Shown: positions 8,017 to 16,968, numbered from the stretch's first letter. The stretch is 64,000 nt of DNA from Orlajensenia flava (GCF_004801905.1 NZ_SSSN01000003.1:806001-870000); one strand, 5' to 3'. Notes: a model not told the origin generated them from the sequence alone. Numbers and translations: made by a program.

Positions 8017-9261
8017 TCAGGAGCGCTGCTCGTCTTCGATCATGTGCGGGCGTGCCACGACCGCCCCGGCGAACGCCGCGCCGAGCGCGATGACGCCGAG
8101 GAAGATCAGCGGAACGGTCCATCCGCCGCTCACCTCGTGGAGGTATCCGACCAGGAGCGGCCCGAGCGCGCCGAAGGTGTAGCCGACTCCCTGGGTGAAT
8201 CCGCTGAGCGCGACCGAACCCGCGTGGGTGCGCGAGCGGAGGTTGATGAGCACGAGCGCCAGGGGGAACAGCAGCGGGCCGAGGCCGGCGAACGCGACCC
8301 AGAGCCAGGTCGCCGTTCCCGGGATGAGCAGCAGTCCCAGGTCGCCGATGAGGAAGAAGGCGACCCCGGCATAGACGAGCAGCCCGACACGCTGCCCCAT
8401 CCGTGTCGCCAACCACGGGACCAGCAGTCCCGCAGGCAGCCCCATGATGGCGTAGAGCGAGAGCAGCGCCCCGGCCTGCGTCGGCGTGCTGCCGGCGATG
8501 TCGTGCAGCATCTGCGGCATCCACGCGAACATCGCGTAGGCGTTCAGCGACGATGTGCCGAAGACGATGGCCATCGCCCAGGCCAGTGGCGAGCGCCACA
8601 ACCGGCCGATGACGACGGCGTCCGCCTCATCCGGCTGATCCGCGGGGGTGCCCGTCCGATGGCGGACGACGAGGCTGACCCACGGGATGAGAGCGAGCAC
8701 CCCGAAGATCGCCCACATGCCCAGCGACACCCGCCAACTCGAGCTGTCGGCGATCGGTACGGCGAGGATGGCCGGCAGGGTCGTCGAGATGGACAGGAGG
8801 ACGACGTAGATGGAGGTGACCAACCCGATGCGGTCGGGGAAGTACTTCTTCACCAGCGGCGGCAGGAGCACGTTGCCGATGCCGAGGCCAGCGAACGCGA
8901 GGACACTGCCGAGCATCAGCCAGAGTTGGCTGGGCGCGAGGCCACGGGCGAGGTGACCGAGGGTGATCGCGGCGAGCGCGACGATGACCATGACCTCGAG
9001 CCCGAAGCGACGCGTGAGCACGGGTGCGAACACTCCGAAAATAGCGAAGCACACGGGCGGAAGCATGCCGAGCACCCCGACGACCCACACCGGCAGACCG
9101 ATGTCGGCCCGGATCTCACTGATGATGGGCGAGAGGTTGGCCACTGCGGAGCGGAGATTGAGCGCGACCAGCAGGATGCCGGCGAGTGCGAGCGACCGTC
9201 CGGGGCCCACAGAGGTCGGGGCGGATTCAGCGTCACCGATCCAGTCTAGGCTGGGCGCCAT
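8017..9261 (-). CDS. MFS transporter, CynX/NimT (cyanate/nitroimidazole) type
   Basis: 414 residues with about 12 hydrophobic segments and a short cytoplasmic start. LALAGILLVALNLRSAVANLSPI at the first segment and the GIGNVLLPPLVKKYFPDRIGLVTS region are characteristic of the CynX/NimT branch of the major facilitator superfamily. The substrate cannot be told. The listed ATG at 9261 overlaps, on the opposite strand, the ATG of the divergent gene at 9260 (CATG). No SD is visible before it; the GTG just before GPGRSLALAG (near 9210) is an alternative start. It lies 71 bases before the deo operon on the same strand. Confidence 0.82.
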   Translation of the reverse strand: MAPSLDWIGDAESAPTSVGPGRSLALAGILLVALNLRSAVANLSPIISEIRADIGLPVWVVGVLGMLPPVCFAIFGVFAPVLTRRFGLEVMVIVALAAITLGHLARGLAPSQLWLMLGSVLAFAGLGIGNVLLPPLVKKYFPDRIGLVTSIYVVLLSISTTLPAILAVPIADSSSWRVSLGMWAIFGVLALIPWVSLVVRHRTGTPADQPDEADAVVIGRLWRSPLAWAMAIVFGTSSLNAYAMFAWMPQMLHDIAGSTPTQAGALLSLYAIMGLPAGLLVPWLATRMGQRVGLLVYAGVAFFLIGDLGLLLIPGTATWLWVAFAGLGPLLFPLALVLINLRSRTHAGSVALSGFTQGVGYTFGALGPLLVGYLHEVSGGWTVPLIFLGVIALGAAFAGAVVARPHMIEDEQRS

Positions 9262-9922
9262 GGCGGACTTCGCGCGCTACCTTCCGCTCAGCTACCGGCC
9301 CCCGCAGGACGAGTCGCAGGTGACGTCGCACTGGGGCCAGGACATCGCCGGCCTGCTTCGCGCGACGGCATCCCTCCTCGACGGTCGCCCCGAGAGCGCC
9401 TGGGAGGCCCCCAGCCTGAACCGCGGCTGGTCGGTGCGCGAGAGCGTCGGCTATCTCGTCGGGCGTCTCGGCACGCCGACGGGCGAACTCGTTCGCACCA
9501 TCGCCTTCGCCACCGCCGAGAACGCGTTCCGCTCGCGCGCTGCCGCCGAGTCGCTCGCCCGTCGGGCGGCTTCAGCATCGACCGACGAACTGATCGCCTC
9601 GCTGCTGGGCATCGCCGAGGACAAGGCCGCCGGGCGCGGGCGCACCGGCATCCGCGAACTGGCGATCGCCACGGTGGGAGCGCTCGACATCGGCGGCGGC
9701 CTCGGCGCGCGCCTGCACATGCGTCCGACCGCATCGGGAGCCGTCGCACTGCGACGCGCCCTCGCCGCTCCCACCGAGATCACGGCAGTCGTACGGGGTC
9801 GCACCCTCACCGCGACGGACGCGGACTGGAGCTTCGGCCGCGGACCCGAGATGGCCGACACCGCCGAGAACATCCTCCGGTTCCTCTACGGCCGCAGCGA
9901 CCGCGCCCCCGGGATGCCCTGA
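9260..9922 (+). CDS. Maleylpyruvate isomerase/DinB-like four-helix protein
   Basis: 220 residues. The N-terminal part (LLRATASLLDGRPESAWEAP, LNRGWSVRESVGYLVGRL) resembles the mycothiol-dependent maleylpyruvate isomerase N-terminal/DinB fold, in which helices carry a metal-binding triad. The usual histidines are not obvious, so activity is doubtful. A TAGGCT box lies 7 bases before the ATG (9247-9252), which suggests leaderless initiation. The longer frame starting upstream at 8963 is antisense to the MFS gene and is not supported. Function unknown. Confidence 0.7.
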   Translation: MADFARYLPLSYRPPQDESQVTSHWGQDIAGLLRATASLLDGRPESAWEAPSLNRGWSVRESVGYLVGRLGTPTGELVRTIAFATAENAFRSRAAAESLARRAASASTDELIASLLGIAEDKAAGRGRTGIRELAIATVGALDIGGGLGARLHMRPTASGAVALRRALAAPTEITAVVRGRTLTATDADWSFGRGPEMADTAENILRFLYGRSDRAPGMP

Positions 9923-9928
9923 CGCGAC

Positions 9929-10222
9929 TCAGCCGACGGGCTGCAGCGGATGGATCGCCGGCGGGGCGGCGAGGTGCTCCCCCGCCGCGGCGAACGCGGC
10001 AGCGATGTGCGGCGTCCGCATGTGGGCGTCGAGATCCTCCTGCGACCGCCAGCGTTCGACGGTGACGAACACCGTCGGGTCCGCAGCCGAGACGGTGAGG
10101 TAGTAGTCGATGCAGCCCTCCTCCGCGCGGGTGGGCTCGACGAGCTCGGACAGCGCCTCGCGCACGGCGTCCTCGGACCCGGGCTTGGCAGTGATCAGGG
10201 CGACGACATCGATGTCGGGCAT
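9929..10222 (-). CDS. Antibiotic biosynthesis monooxygenase (ABM) domain protein
   Basis: 97 residues forming one ABM ferredoxin-like unit: DVVALITAKPGSEDAV, EEGCIDYYLTVSAAD, FVTVERWRSQEDLDAHMRTPH. Relatives act as quinone or haem monooxygenases, or as dimeric YgiN-like proteins; the role here cannot be assigned. An SD-like GAGGAGA precedes the ATG. It is convergent with the preceding gene, with 6 bases between stops. Confidence 0.82.
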   Translation of the reverse strand: MPDIDVVALITAKPGSEDAVREALSELVEPTRAEEGCIDYYLTVSAADPTVFVTVERWRSQEDLDAHMRTPHIAAAFAAAGEHLAAPPAIHPLQPVG

Positions 10223-10324
10223 GGTTCTCCTCGTCTCCCCCGGCTCCGTCGCCGGCGGTGGTGAGCCGACTCTACGACGCCGACGGCCGAAGCGGCGGCC
10301 CGCAGCCGAGATCCGGGCCCGAGA

Positions 10325-11254
10325 TCACGCCAGGATCGCGCGAGCCCGCTCGACGTCGTCACGGATCTGCTCGATGAGCGGGTCGATGCCCGTGAACGCC
10401 ACCTGGCCGCGGATGCGCTCGGTGAACTGGACGGTCACGACATGGCCGTAGAGGTCGAGGTCCTCGTCGATGACGTAGGCCTCCACCTGCTTCTGCGGCA
10501 CGCCCTCGAAGGTCGGATTGTTGCCGACGGAGATCGCAGCGGGATAGCTGACGCCCCCGTCGATCAGACGACCGGCGTAGACCCCGTCGGCCGGTATGAG
10601 GCCCTCGCTCTCAGGTGAGAGGTTGGCCGTCGGGTAACCCAGCTCCCGGCCGCGCGCGGCTCCGTGGACGACCTCGCCGCGCACGGAGGGCGTGTGACCG
10701 AGCAGCCCGGATGCCGCTACCACGTCTCCGTCGTCGAGCAACCGGCGGATCCACGTCGACGAGACCCGATGCTCCCCATCGGGACGAACATCATCGACCA
10801 CCACCACGCGGAAGCCGCGTTCGGCGCCGGAGGCCTTCAGCGTCTCGACGGTGCCGGCGCCTCGAGCCCCGTAGCGGAAGTCGGCGCCCACGAGAACCGT
10901 GCGTGCGTGCAATACTCCCGTGAGCACGGCGTCGACGAACTCATCGGGCGTCTGGGCGGCGAACGCCTCATCGAAGGCGAGCAGCACGGTCGCATCGACG
11001 CCCGTTTCGGCGAGCAGTTCCAGCTTCTGCTCGACGCTCACGAGCGAGACCGGGCAGAGCTCGGGACGCAGCAGGGCCAGCGGGTTGCGGTCGAAGGTGA
11101 CGACCACGGAGGCGAGGCCCTCCGCATCCGCGAGCTCGAGCATCCGTCGGATGACCGCCCGGTGGCCCGAATGGACGCCGTCGAACTTGCCGATGGTGAC
11201 GACGGATGCCGGCCAGTCGGCCGGGACCTCGTCCAATCCGGAGAACGTGTTCAT
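10325..11254 (-). CDS. ribF: Bifunctional riboflavin kinase/FAD synthetase
   Basis: 309 residues, normal length. The N-terminal FMN adenylyltransferase domain has GKFDGVHSGHRAVI (the family HxGH-like site) and VLVGADFRYGARGAGT. The C-terminal riboflavin kinase domain has GRELGYPTANL and GVYAG. Together they convert riboflavin to FMN and FAD. The ATG at 11254 overlaps the stop of the upstream membrane protein gene (ATGA, 11251-11254). The longer open frame further upstream is a shadow. ribF follows truB closely in many bacteria; here two small membrane genes lie between them. Confidence 0.93.
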   Translation of the reverse strand: MNTFSGLDEVPADWPASVVTIGKFDGVHSGHRAVIRRMLELADAEGLASVVVTFDRNPLALLRPELCPVSLVSVEQKLELLAETGVDATVLLAFDEAFAAQTPDEFVDAVLTGVLHARTVLVGADFRYGARGAGTVETLKASGAERGFRVVVVDDVRPDGEHRVSSTWIRRLLDDGDVVAASGLLGHTPSVRGEVVHGAARGRELGYPTANLSPESEGLIPADGVYAGRLIDGGVSYPAAISVGNNPTFEGVPQKQVEAYVIDEDLDLYGHVVTVQFTERIRGQVAFTGIDPLIEQIRDDVERARAILA

Positions 11255-11736
11255 GCGGCATCGTCCAACGGGACGGGCGCGGGGCGGTGCTTCGCCAGGT
11301 ACCACAGCCCGAGGATCGGCAGCACCAGCGGGACGAACAGGTAGCCGGCCCCGTACACCGTCCAGACGGTGGAGGTGCGACCGAACGGGCTGCCGGTTCC
11401 CGCGCCGAGCAGGTCGGGCGCGACGAGGGTGATGGTGCCGATGACGAGGACGCCGATGAGCTCGAACGAGATCGCCGCCCACGCGACGCGGTACCACGCG
11501 CTACCCCGGGCGACCAAGGAGATGGTGGCGACGATGTAGACGAGTGCGGAGAGCCCCGACAGCGTGAACGCGACCGGTGCCTGGTCGAAACGCTCGATGA
11601 TCTGCACCGCGGTGCGTCCCGTTGCGGCGAGCGCGAGGATGCCGTAGACCACGACGAGCAGCCGCCCGACGCCGCTGATGCGCGTGTTCCGGGCGGGAGC
11701 GTGAGCGTGGCTGGACGGAGTCATGGCGTCTGCCAT
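11251..11736 (-). CDS. Four-TM membrane protein, unknown
   Basis: 161 residues with four hydrophobic segments (LLVVVYGILALAA; FTLSGLSALVYIVATISLVA; WAAISFELIGVLVIGTITLVA; AGYLFVPLVLPILGLWYLA) and a short N-terminal tail. Family not firmly recognised. It overlaps ribF by four bases. ATG at 11724 (MTPSSHAHAP) is an alternative start, 10 bases after a GATAAT box. Confidence 0.7.
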   Translation of the reverse strand: MADAMTPSSHAHAPARNTRISGVGRLLVVVYGILALAATGRTAVQIIERFDQAPVAFTLSGLSALVYIVATISLVARGSAWYRVAWAAISFELIGVLVIGTITLVAPDLLGAGTGSPFGRTSTVWTVYGAGYLFVPLVLPILGLWYLAKHRPAPVPLDDAA

Positions 11737-11751
11737 TATCCCAGTCCCCGC

Positions 11752-12120
11752 TCAGGCTCCCTGCACGGTCCAGATCTGCCACATGCGGGCGACCATGACG
11801 GCGACAGCCAGTGCGGCGACGCCGAGGATGACGGTGCTCCAGCGGCTGCGTTCGACGAGGGCCCAGCCCGCCGCGGCGATCGGCAGCAGGGCGGCCGACA
11901 CGAGGTAGACCCAGAACTCGAGCAGGCTGCCCGACGGGCGGTTGCCGACGAACGGCGCGACCACGCCCACGACCACCTGTGCGATGAGGAGCAGCTCGAC
12001 GAGGGCGAGCGAGCCGATGGTGAGGTCGTTCGGCTTGCGGCCGACCAGCCCGAGGATCACGCAGAGCGCGCCGGCGAGCGACGCGACGGCGACCTGGGTC
12101 CAGGTGAACCACTCGATCAC
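11752..12120 (-). CDS. Small four-TM membrane protein, unknown
   Basis: 122 residues, almost entirely hydrophobic, with four predicted segments separated by short loops (LVGRKPNDLTIG; VERSRW). The GTG start overlaps the truB stop (GTGA, 12117-12120), so its expression is tied to truB. Function not recognised. It may act with the next membrane protein, from which it is separated by 15 bases. Confidence 0.7.
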   Translation of the reverse strand: MIEWFTWTQVAVASLAGALCVILGLVGRKPNDLTIGSLALVELLLIAQVVVGVVAPFVGNRPSGSLLEFWVYLVSAALLPIAAAGWALVERSRWSTVILGVAALAVAVMVARMWQIWTVQGA

Positions 12121-13028
12121 GAGGCGCGCTCCTCATCCGGCGGGAAGTTCACGATCGAACGGGCCGTGCCGCCGTGGAACTCGACGAGGCCGACGAGTCG
12201 CCCGTCGGGCGCGATCGCTGCCTGCGGCCCGGCAGCTTGCTCGCCGCCGAGCGCGAGCTTCTTTCCGTGGCCGAGGTCGACGGCCTGCTGCTGGTCGAGG
12301 TCGAGCACCGGGAACAGCCGACGCGCGGCGTCCGCTGGCCCGATCAGTTCCTCGGCGACGTTCAGCTCGTCCAGCGTGCGGGCATCCGTCACCGTGAAGG
12401 GACCGATGCGGGTGCGGCGGAGAGCGGTGAGGTGGCCGCCGACACCGAGCCCCATGCCGAGGTCGCGCGCCAGGGCCCGGATGTAGGTGCCGCTCGAGCA
12501 CTCGACCCGTACGTCGAGGTCGAGGTAGCCGTCTCGCGTCGCGCTCGAGAGCAGCTCGAACGCCGAGACCGTGACCGGACGAGACGCGAGCTGAACCTCC
12601 TCACCCGCGCGAACCCGAGCGTAGGCGCGCTTGCCGTCGACCTTGATGGCGCTGACGGCGCTCGGCACCTGCTCGATATCGCCCGTGAGACGCGCCATGA
12701 CGCGGCGGATGGCGGTCTCCTCCACCGCTGCGACGCTCTCCGCGCGTGCCCGTCCGAGCTCATCGCCCTCGGCGTCATCCGTCGTCGTCGATGACCCCAA
12801 CCGGATGGTGGCTGTGTACTCCTTGGCGGCGCCGACGACGTAGGTGAGCAGCCGTGTCGAGCTCTCGATGCCGAGGATGAGCAGGCCGGTCGCCATCGGA
12901 TCGAGCGTGCCGGCGTGGCCGACCTTGCGGGTGCCGGCCAGGCGGCGCACCCGCGCGACCACGTCGTGACTGGTGATGCCCTGCGGCTTGTCGACGAGGA
13001 GGATGCCGCTCGCAGGGCGTTGATTCAC
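12117..13028 (-). CDS. truB: tRNA pseudouridine(55) synthase
   Basis: 303 residues from a GTG at 13028 (NQRPASGILLVDKPQG). The catalytic Asp lies in KVGHAGTLDPMATGLL; LLTYVVGAAKEYTATIRLG and SGTYIRALARDLG are TruB signatures. It makes the universal pseudouridine in the T-loop of tRNAs. A TAGCCT box 7 bases before the GTG (13036-13041) suggests leaderless initiation. The frame open further upstream runs into the TetR gene and is not used. In many genomes truB follows rbfA directly; here about 5 kb of other genes separate them. Confidence 0.93.
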   Translation of the reverse strand: MNQRPASGILLVDKPQGITSHDVVARVRRLAGTRKVGHAGTLDPMATGLLILGIESSTRLLTYVVGAAKEYTATIRLGSSTTTDDAEGDELGRARAESVAAVEETAIRRVMARLTGDIEQVPSAVSAIKVDGKRAYARVRAGEEVQLASRPVTVSAFELLSSATRDGYLDLDVRVECSSGTYIRALARDLGMGLGVGGHLTALRRTRIGPFTVTDARTLDELNVAEELIGPADAARRLFPVLDLDQQQAVDLGHGKKLALGGEQAAGPQAAIAPDGRLVGLVEFHGGTARSIVNFPPDEERAS

Positions 13029-13041
13029 GCGGTTCAGGCTA

Positions 13042-13647
13042 TCAGCGGGCCGCGAGCGACATGCCCGCCCGGACGAGCGGCAGCTTGTCCTGGAAGGTGC
13101 ACTCGAACAGCTCGGCGACCCGTGCGTCGGTGTCCAGTTGAGCACTCAGGCCCGACCCGATGAGGGTGTTGATCAGCATGCCCTGAGCGAGGAACTCGCG
13201 CGTCTGCTCCGCCGAGAAGCCGGCCTCCTCGCGCAGCTGGTCGTAGATGCGCATCAGGCCGATGCGGGCGACGGGGCCGATCTTCGGGTCGTGGCCTGCC
13301 CCGAACGCCTGCATGAGCGTGAGAAGGATGCCGCGGTCCGAGACCAGGCCGATGTACGCCCCACCGATGCGACGCGGGAGGGTCTCGGGGTCGTCCTCGA
13401 GCGCGATGGCCTCCCGGAACGTTGCCATGACCCGATCGCAGGTGCGCTCGATGACCTCGACGATGAGGTTCTCCTTGCTGCCGAACAGCCGCACGACGTA
13501 CGGCTGGCTGATTCCGGCGGCGCGGGCGATGGTGTCGGTGGTGGCACCGCCATAGCCGAGCTCGCCGAAGACCTGGGCCGCCGCGTCGAGGATCTGCTCG
13601 CGGCGTTCGGCAGCGGGGATGCGATCTCTCGGCTTCATGCTTGACAT
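13042..13647 (-). CDS. TetR-family transcriptional repressor
   Basis: About 200 residues. The N-terminal helix-turn-helix is clear: RREQILDAAAQVFGELGYGGATTDTIARAAGISQPYVVRLFGSKENLI. The C-terminal ligand domain is of the general TetR type. ATG at 13647 or 13638 (KPRDRIPAAERRE) could be the start; neither has a clear SD. It is divergent from the MFS pump gene, and two inverted repeats in the 72-base gap are its likely operators, so it probably represses both the pump and itself. Confidence 0.88.
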   Translation of the reverse strand: MSSMKPRDRIPAAERREQILDAAAQVFGELGYGGATTDTIARAAGISQPYVVRLFGSKENLIVEVIERTCDRVMATFREAIALEDDPETLPRRIGGAYIGLVSDRGILLTLMQAFGAGHDPKIGPVARIGLMRIYDQLREEAGFSAEQTREFLAQGMLINTLIGSGLSAQLDTDARVAELFECTFQDKLPLVRAGMSLAAR

Positions 13648-13669
13648 GTTATCAGTCGATAACTACATT
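13641..13669 (+). promoter_or_regulatory. Promoter of the MFS pump gene
   Basis: TTGACA (13641-13646), a 17-base spacer and TACATT (13664-13669). The spacer is filled exactly by the inverted repeat 13648-13663, so a bound repressor would block RNA polymerase. The -35 box overlaps the first codons of the divergent TetR gene. Confidence 0.75.
13648..13663. promoter_or_regulatory. TetR operator 1, GTTATC-AGTC-GATAAC
   Basis: Perfect 6-bp inverted repeat with a 4-base spacer between the -35 and -10 boxes of the pump promoter. It shares TWATC-N4-GATWA with operator 2; the two centres are 29 bp apart. Confidence 0.75.
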
Positions 13670-13675
13670 GGGGCT

Positions 13676-13693
13676 TGTAATCATACGATTACA
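13676..13693. promoter_or_regulatory. TetR operator 2, TGTAATC-ATAC-GATTACA
   Basis: Perfect 7-bp inverted repeat with a 4-base spacer, downstream of the pump -10 box. It has the same core as operator 1, which supports two dimers binding on nearly the same helix face. Confidence 0.72.
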
Positions 13694-13719
13694 TCATCCG
13701 CTCTCGACCGGAGGTGCCC

Positions 13720-15219
13720 ATGCCATCCACCACCCGACGCGTGCCGGTCTGGCTCGCCATCGTCGCGGCGTCGCTGCCCATGTTCATGGCGACACTCGAC
13801 AACCTCGTGATCACGAATGCCCTCCCCGCGATGCGCCTCGACCTCGGTGCCTCGATCGAGGAGCTGCAGTGGTTCATCAACGCGTTCACCCTCGCGTTCG
13901 CCACCTTCATCCTCGCCGCCGCCGCGTTGGGCGACCGCATCGGCCGGCGCACGGTCTTCATCACCGGCATCGCGATCTTCACCCTCGCGAGCGCAGCGGC
14001 GGGCCTGTCGACCGAGCCGTGGCAGGTCATCGTCGCTCGGGCCGTCCAGGGGTTCGGTGCGGCCGGCATCATGCCGCTCTCGCTCACCCTCCTCGCTGGG
14101 GCCGTGCCCACCCGACTCCGGCCCGCAGCCATCGGCATCTGGGGCGGGGTCTCCGGCCTCGGCGTCGCGGTCGGGCCGCTCGTCGGCGGTGCGGTGGTCG
14201 AGGGCTGGAACTGGGAGGCGATCTTCTGGCTCAACGTGCCCATCGGCATCATCGCCATCCCGCTCGCCCTCCTCGCCCTGCCCAATACGCTCGGAGCGCG
14301 ACTCCGCATCGACCTGCCGGGCGTCGCGCTCGCGGGCCTCGGCATCCTCGGGGTCGTCTACGGCATCGTGCGCGGTAACGACGCCGGATGGGACAGCGCA
14401 GAGGTCCTCACGTCGCTCATCGCCGGCGTCGCCCTCGTAGCCGCCTTCCTCGTCTGGGAGACGCGGACCAGGACGCCCCTCCTGCCGCTCCGCCTCTTCC
14501 GCGACCGCAGCTTCTCGGTGGCGAACGTCGTGGGGTTCTCGTTCAGCTTCGGCGTCTTCGGAGCGGTGTTCATCCTCATCCAGTACCTGCAGGTGGTCCA
14601 AGGAGCCTCCCCGCTCGAGGCCGGCGTCCAGACGATGCCATGGACGCTCGCGCCCATGGTCGTCGCTCCCCTCGCCGGATTCATCGCCCCTCGAGTCGGC
14701 ACGCGGATGCTCATGGTCGTGGGACTCGCGCTGCAGGCCATCGCCCTCTCGTGGATCGCGCTCGTGATGCGCACCAACACGCCCTACCTCGAGTTCGTTC
14801 CCGCGTTCCTCCTCGCCGGAGCGGGGATGGGGCTGGTCTTCGCGCCCATGGCGACCGCCGTGCTGGCGCGGATGCCCTCCGACGATCACGCCAAGGCCTC
14901 GGGAACCAACTCCACCATCCGCGAGGTCGGCGTCGCGCTCGGCATCGCGGTGCTCACCGCCGTCTTCACCGGCGCAGGAGGCCAACTGACGCCCACCGGA
15001 TACGTCGACGCTGCCATCCCGGCGGTGTTCACCGGGGCGGCCGCCCTCGTGCTGGCCTTCGTCGCGGCGCTGTTCCTGCCGGCTGGCCGGTCGAACTCCG
15101 GGGCCCACCCAGTGACGGAGTCGGCTGACGACGCCGCCCTGGCCCTCGCCGGTGACGCCCCATCGCGACCGGCAGGCAACATCCCGGCACGTTCGGAGGC
15201 CCTACCCTCGAAGGCATGA
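13720..15219 (+). CDS. MFS drug-efflux transporter, EmrB/QacA (DHA2) type
   Basis: 499 residues with about 14 hydrophobic segments. LDNLVITNALPAMRLDLGASIEELQWFINAF is the DHA2 motif in the first helix-loop (D1-like), and GDRIGRRTVFITG is motif A. Such proteins are proton antiporters that expel drugs or lipophilic compounds. The ATG at 13720 was chosen because GGAGG lies 5 bases upstream; the in-frame GTG at 13714 overlaps that SD. It is controlled by the divergent TetR protein. The stop overlaps the next gene (ATGA, 15216-15219). Confidence 0.9.
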   Translation: MPSTTRRVPVWLAIVAASLPMFMATLDNLVITNALPAMRLDLGASIEELQWFINAFTLAFATFILAAAALGDRIGRRTVFITGIAIFTLASAAAGLSTEPWQVIVARAVQGFGAAGIMPLSLTLLAGAVPTRLRPAAIGIWGGVSGLGVAVGPLVGGAVVEGWNWEAIFWLNVPIGIIAIPLALLALPNTLGARLRIDLPGVALAGLGILGVVYGIVRGNDAGWDSAEVLTSLIAGVALVAAFLVWETRTRTPLLPLRLFRDRSFSVANVVGFSFSFGVFGAVFILIQYLQVVQGASPLEAGVQTMPWTLAPMVVAPLAGFIAPRVGTRMLMVVGLALQAIALSWIALVMRTNTPYLEFVPAFLLAGAGMGLVFAPMATAVLARMPSDDHAKASGTNSTIREVGVALGIAVLTAVFTGAGGQLTPTGYVDAAIPAVFTGAAALVLAFVAALFLPAGRSNSGAHPVTESADDAALALAGDAPSRPAGNIPARSEALPSKA

Positions 15220-16211
15220 GGATCGGGATCATCGGGGCCGGCGCGCTCGGCGGGACCTTCGCGGTGCTGCTGGAGCGGGCCGGCCACGACGTGCACGTGA
15301 CGGCCCGAGGTGCGGGGCTCGCCGCGATCCGCGCTTCGGGCATCCGCCTCTCGGGTGGTTTCGGCGAGGCATCGGGTCGACCGGGTGCCGGGCCGCTCCT
15401 CGATGGTCGCTTCGACCTCGTTCTCGTGTGCGTGAAGGCGCAGGATGCGGAGGCGGCCATCCTCGACAATGCCGGGACGATCGACGGCTGCCCGGTGATC
15501 GTCGTGCAGAACGGCCTCGACGGCGTGTCGACGGCCCAGCGCCTGCTCCCCCGCTCCGACTGCTTCGGCCTGCTCTCCATCATCGCGGCCAACTACACGG
15601 AACCCGGTGTCGTGCGCATCACCACCCGGGCCACGAGCTACCTCGGTCGCGGCAGCGGTCGGGCGGATGCGGCCTCCGTTCGGTGGGCGGCCGAGCTCAG
15701 CCGCGCCGTCCCGGTGAAGGCGATCGACGATTTCGTCGGCTCGCAATGGACGAAACTCATCGTCAACATGGTCAACGGCCTCCCGGCCATCGTCGGCCGC
15801 CCCGTTCAGGACGTCATCGCCGACCGGGCGATGCGACGGGTGATGACGGCGAGCATGCGTGAGGCGGTGCGCGTGGGCATCGCCCGCGGCATCCGTTTCG
15901 GGTCGCTGCAGGGCCTGTCCGACGCGCGACTGCGACTGCTCGCGCAGCTTCCGCTCGGGGTCGGTCAGCTGCTGCCGTGGCTGATGGGCCGGCGGATGGG
16001 GTCCGTACCGAACCTGGGTTCGACGCAGCAGAGCCTCCGTCGCGGTCAGCCCACGGAGATCAACTTCCTCAACGGCGCCGTCGTCCGCGAGGCGCAGGCA
16101 GCGAGACTCGGCGCTCCGGTGAACGCCGCCATCACCACCCTCGTGCACGAGGTAGAGGCGTCCGGACAGCCGCTGTCCCGCGACGAGGTGCTCCGCCGCA
16201 TCCGGGTGTGA
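15216..16211 (+). CDS. Ketopantoate reductase family (PanE/ApbA) protein
   Basis: 331 residues. The N-terminal Rossmann motif GIIGAGALGGTFAVLLERAG and the NGLDG and KLIVNMVNGLPAI motifs are those of 2-dehydropantoate 2-reductases, which reduce ketopantoate to pantoate with NADPH. It is translationally coupled to a drug-type transporter under TetR control, so a paralogue acting on another 2-oxo acid is as likely as true PanE. Confidence 0.82.
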   Translation: MRIGIIGAGALGGTFAVLLERAGHDVHVTARGAGLAAIRASGIRLSGGFGEASGRPGAGPLLDGRFDLVLVCVKAQDAEAAILDNAGTIDGCPVIVVQNGLDGVSTAQRLLPRSDCFGLLSIIAANYTEPGVVRITTRATSYLGRGSGRADAASVRWAAELSRAVPVKAIDDFVGSQWTKLIVNMVNGLPAIVGRPVQDVIADRAMRRVMTASMREAVRVGIARGIRFGSLQGLSDARLRLLAQLPLGVGQLLPWLMGRRMGSVPNLGSTQQSLRRGQPTEINFLNGAVVREAQAARLGAPVNAAITTLVHEVEASGQPLSRDEVLRRIRV

Positions 16212-16335
16212 CGGCCGGGTTCCCGCTGCCATCGAAGGCGCCTTCGCATGGACTTCGGCTCCGATACAGGCTTGCCTCCGCCGAATCCTTCACACGGCGG
16301 GCGAAATGCCTTCACACGGGAGGGGTCGGCGACGC

Positions 16336-16938
16336 TCAGCAGGCGTCGAGGAAGACACGGCGCGGGCGCGACGGCTCGGTGTCGTCGATCACCGCCGTGG
16401 CCAGGGATGCGGGGTCGTCGTCGCGGTGGTAGAGCGCGTCCGCGGCATCCGTCACCGGGGCGTCGAGGTAGGCGCTCCAGTTCCACTGGGCGCGCAGCTC
16501 GGGACGGTTGATGAAGCGTCCGTCGATGATGAGAGTGGCATCGGGCGGCCCGGTGAGCCACTTCGGCTCGATGCGCATGTCACGACTCGGATCGAACGCG
16601 GCGGTGACGAAGCCCGTGCTGCCCGCCAGCCTGAAGGGCTCCAGGAGCACGCGACGGAGCACGGAGTAGTCGAATCCATAGCGGTAGTAGCGCTCGGGGG
16701 TGTCGGCACCGAACGCGTTCTGCTCTGCGCGCGTGCGGTGGAAGAACTCCAGCGACGCCCGGAACACCGGATGCCCACGCTCGCGGAACACGGAGGCCAG
16801 GTCGTCGCCGAACTCGCTCTTGCCGCTCCGCAGCGGCCCGTCGATGGCGATGATGGTGCGCCCGCGCCCGTTGTTGTGCAGGATCTCCTGCGCGAGGTCG
16901 CGCAGGAACCTCACGCGAGGGGTGGCGACGAGCTCCAT
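16336..16938 (-). CDS. P-loop (uridine kinase-like) kinase
   Basis: 200 residues. A Walker A-like GPLRSGKSEFGDDLA (about residues 34-48) and the layout FRASLEFFHRTRAEQNAFG, RYYRYGFDYSVL, DATLIIDGRFINRP resemble the uridine kinase/phosphoribulokinase-like proteins of actinobacteria. The substrate is unknown. The ATG lies 6 bases after TAGGCT (16945-16950), which suggests a leaderless message. It is divergent from the MutY-type gene, with 30 bases between start codons. Confidence 0.78.
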   Translation of the reverse strand: MELVATPRVRFLRDLAQEILHNNGRGRTIIAIDGPLRSGKSEFGDDLASVFRERGHPVFRASLEFFHRTRAEQNAFGADTPERYYRYGFDYSVLRRVLLEPFRLAGSTGFVTAAFDPSRDMRIEPKWLTGPPDATLIIDGRFINRPELRAQWNWSAYLDAPVTDAADALYHRDDDPASLATAVIDDTEPSRPRRVFLDAC

Positions 16939-16968
16939 GCACAGAGCCTACGGCTTACGCTGGGACGG

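Noticed and set aside
16212-16335. CGAAGGCGCCTTCG and the CCTTCACACGG repeats as regulator sites
   Set aside because: They lie between convergent stops; a minor terminator is possible but the evidence is weak.
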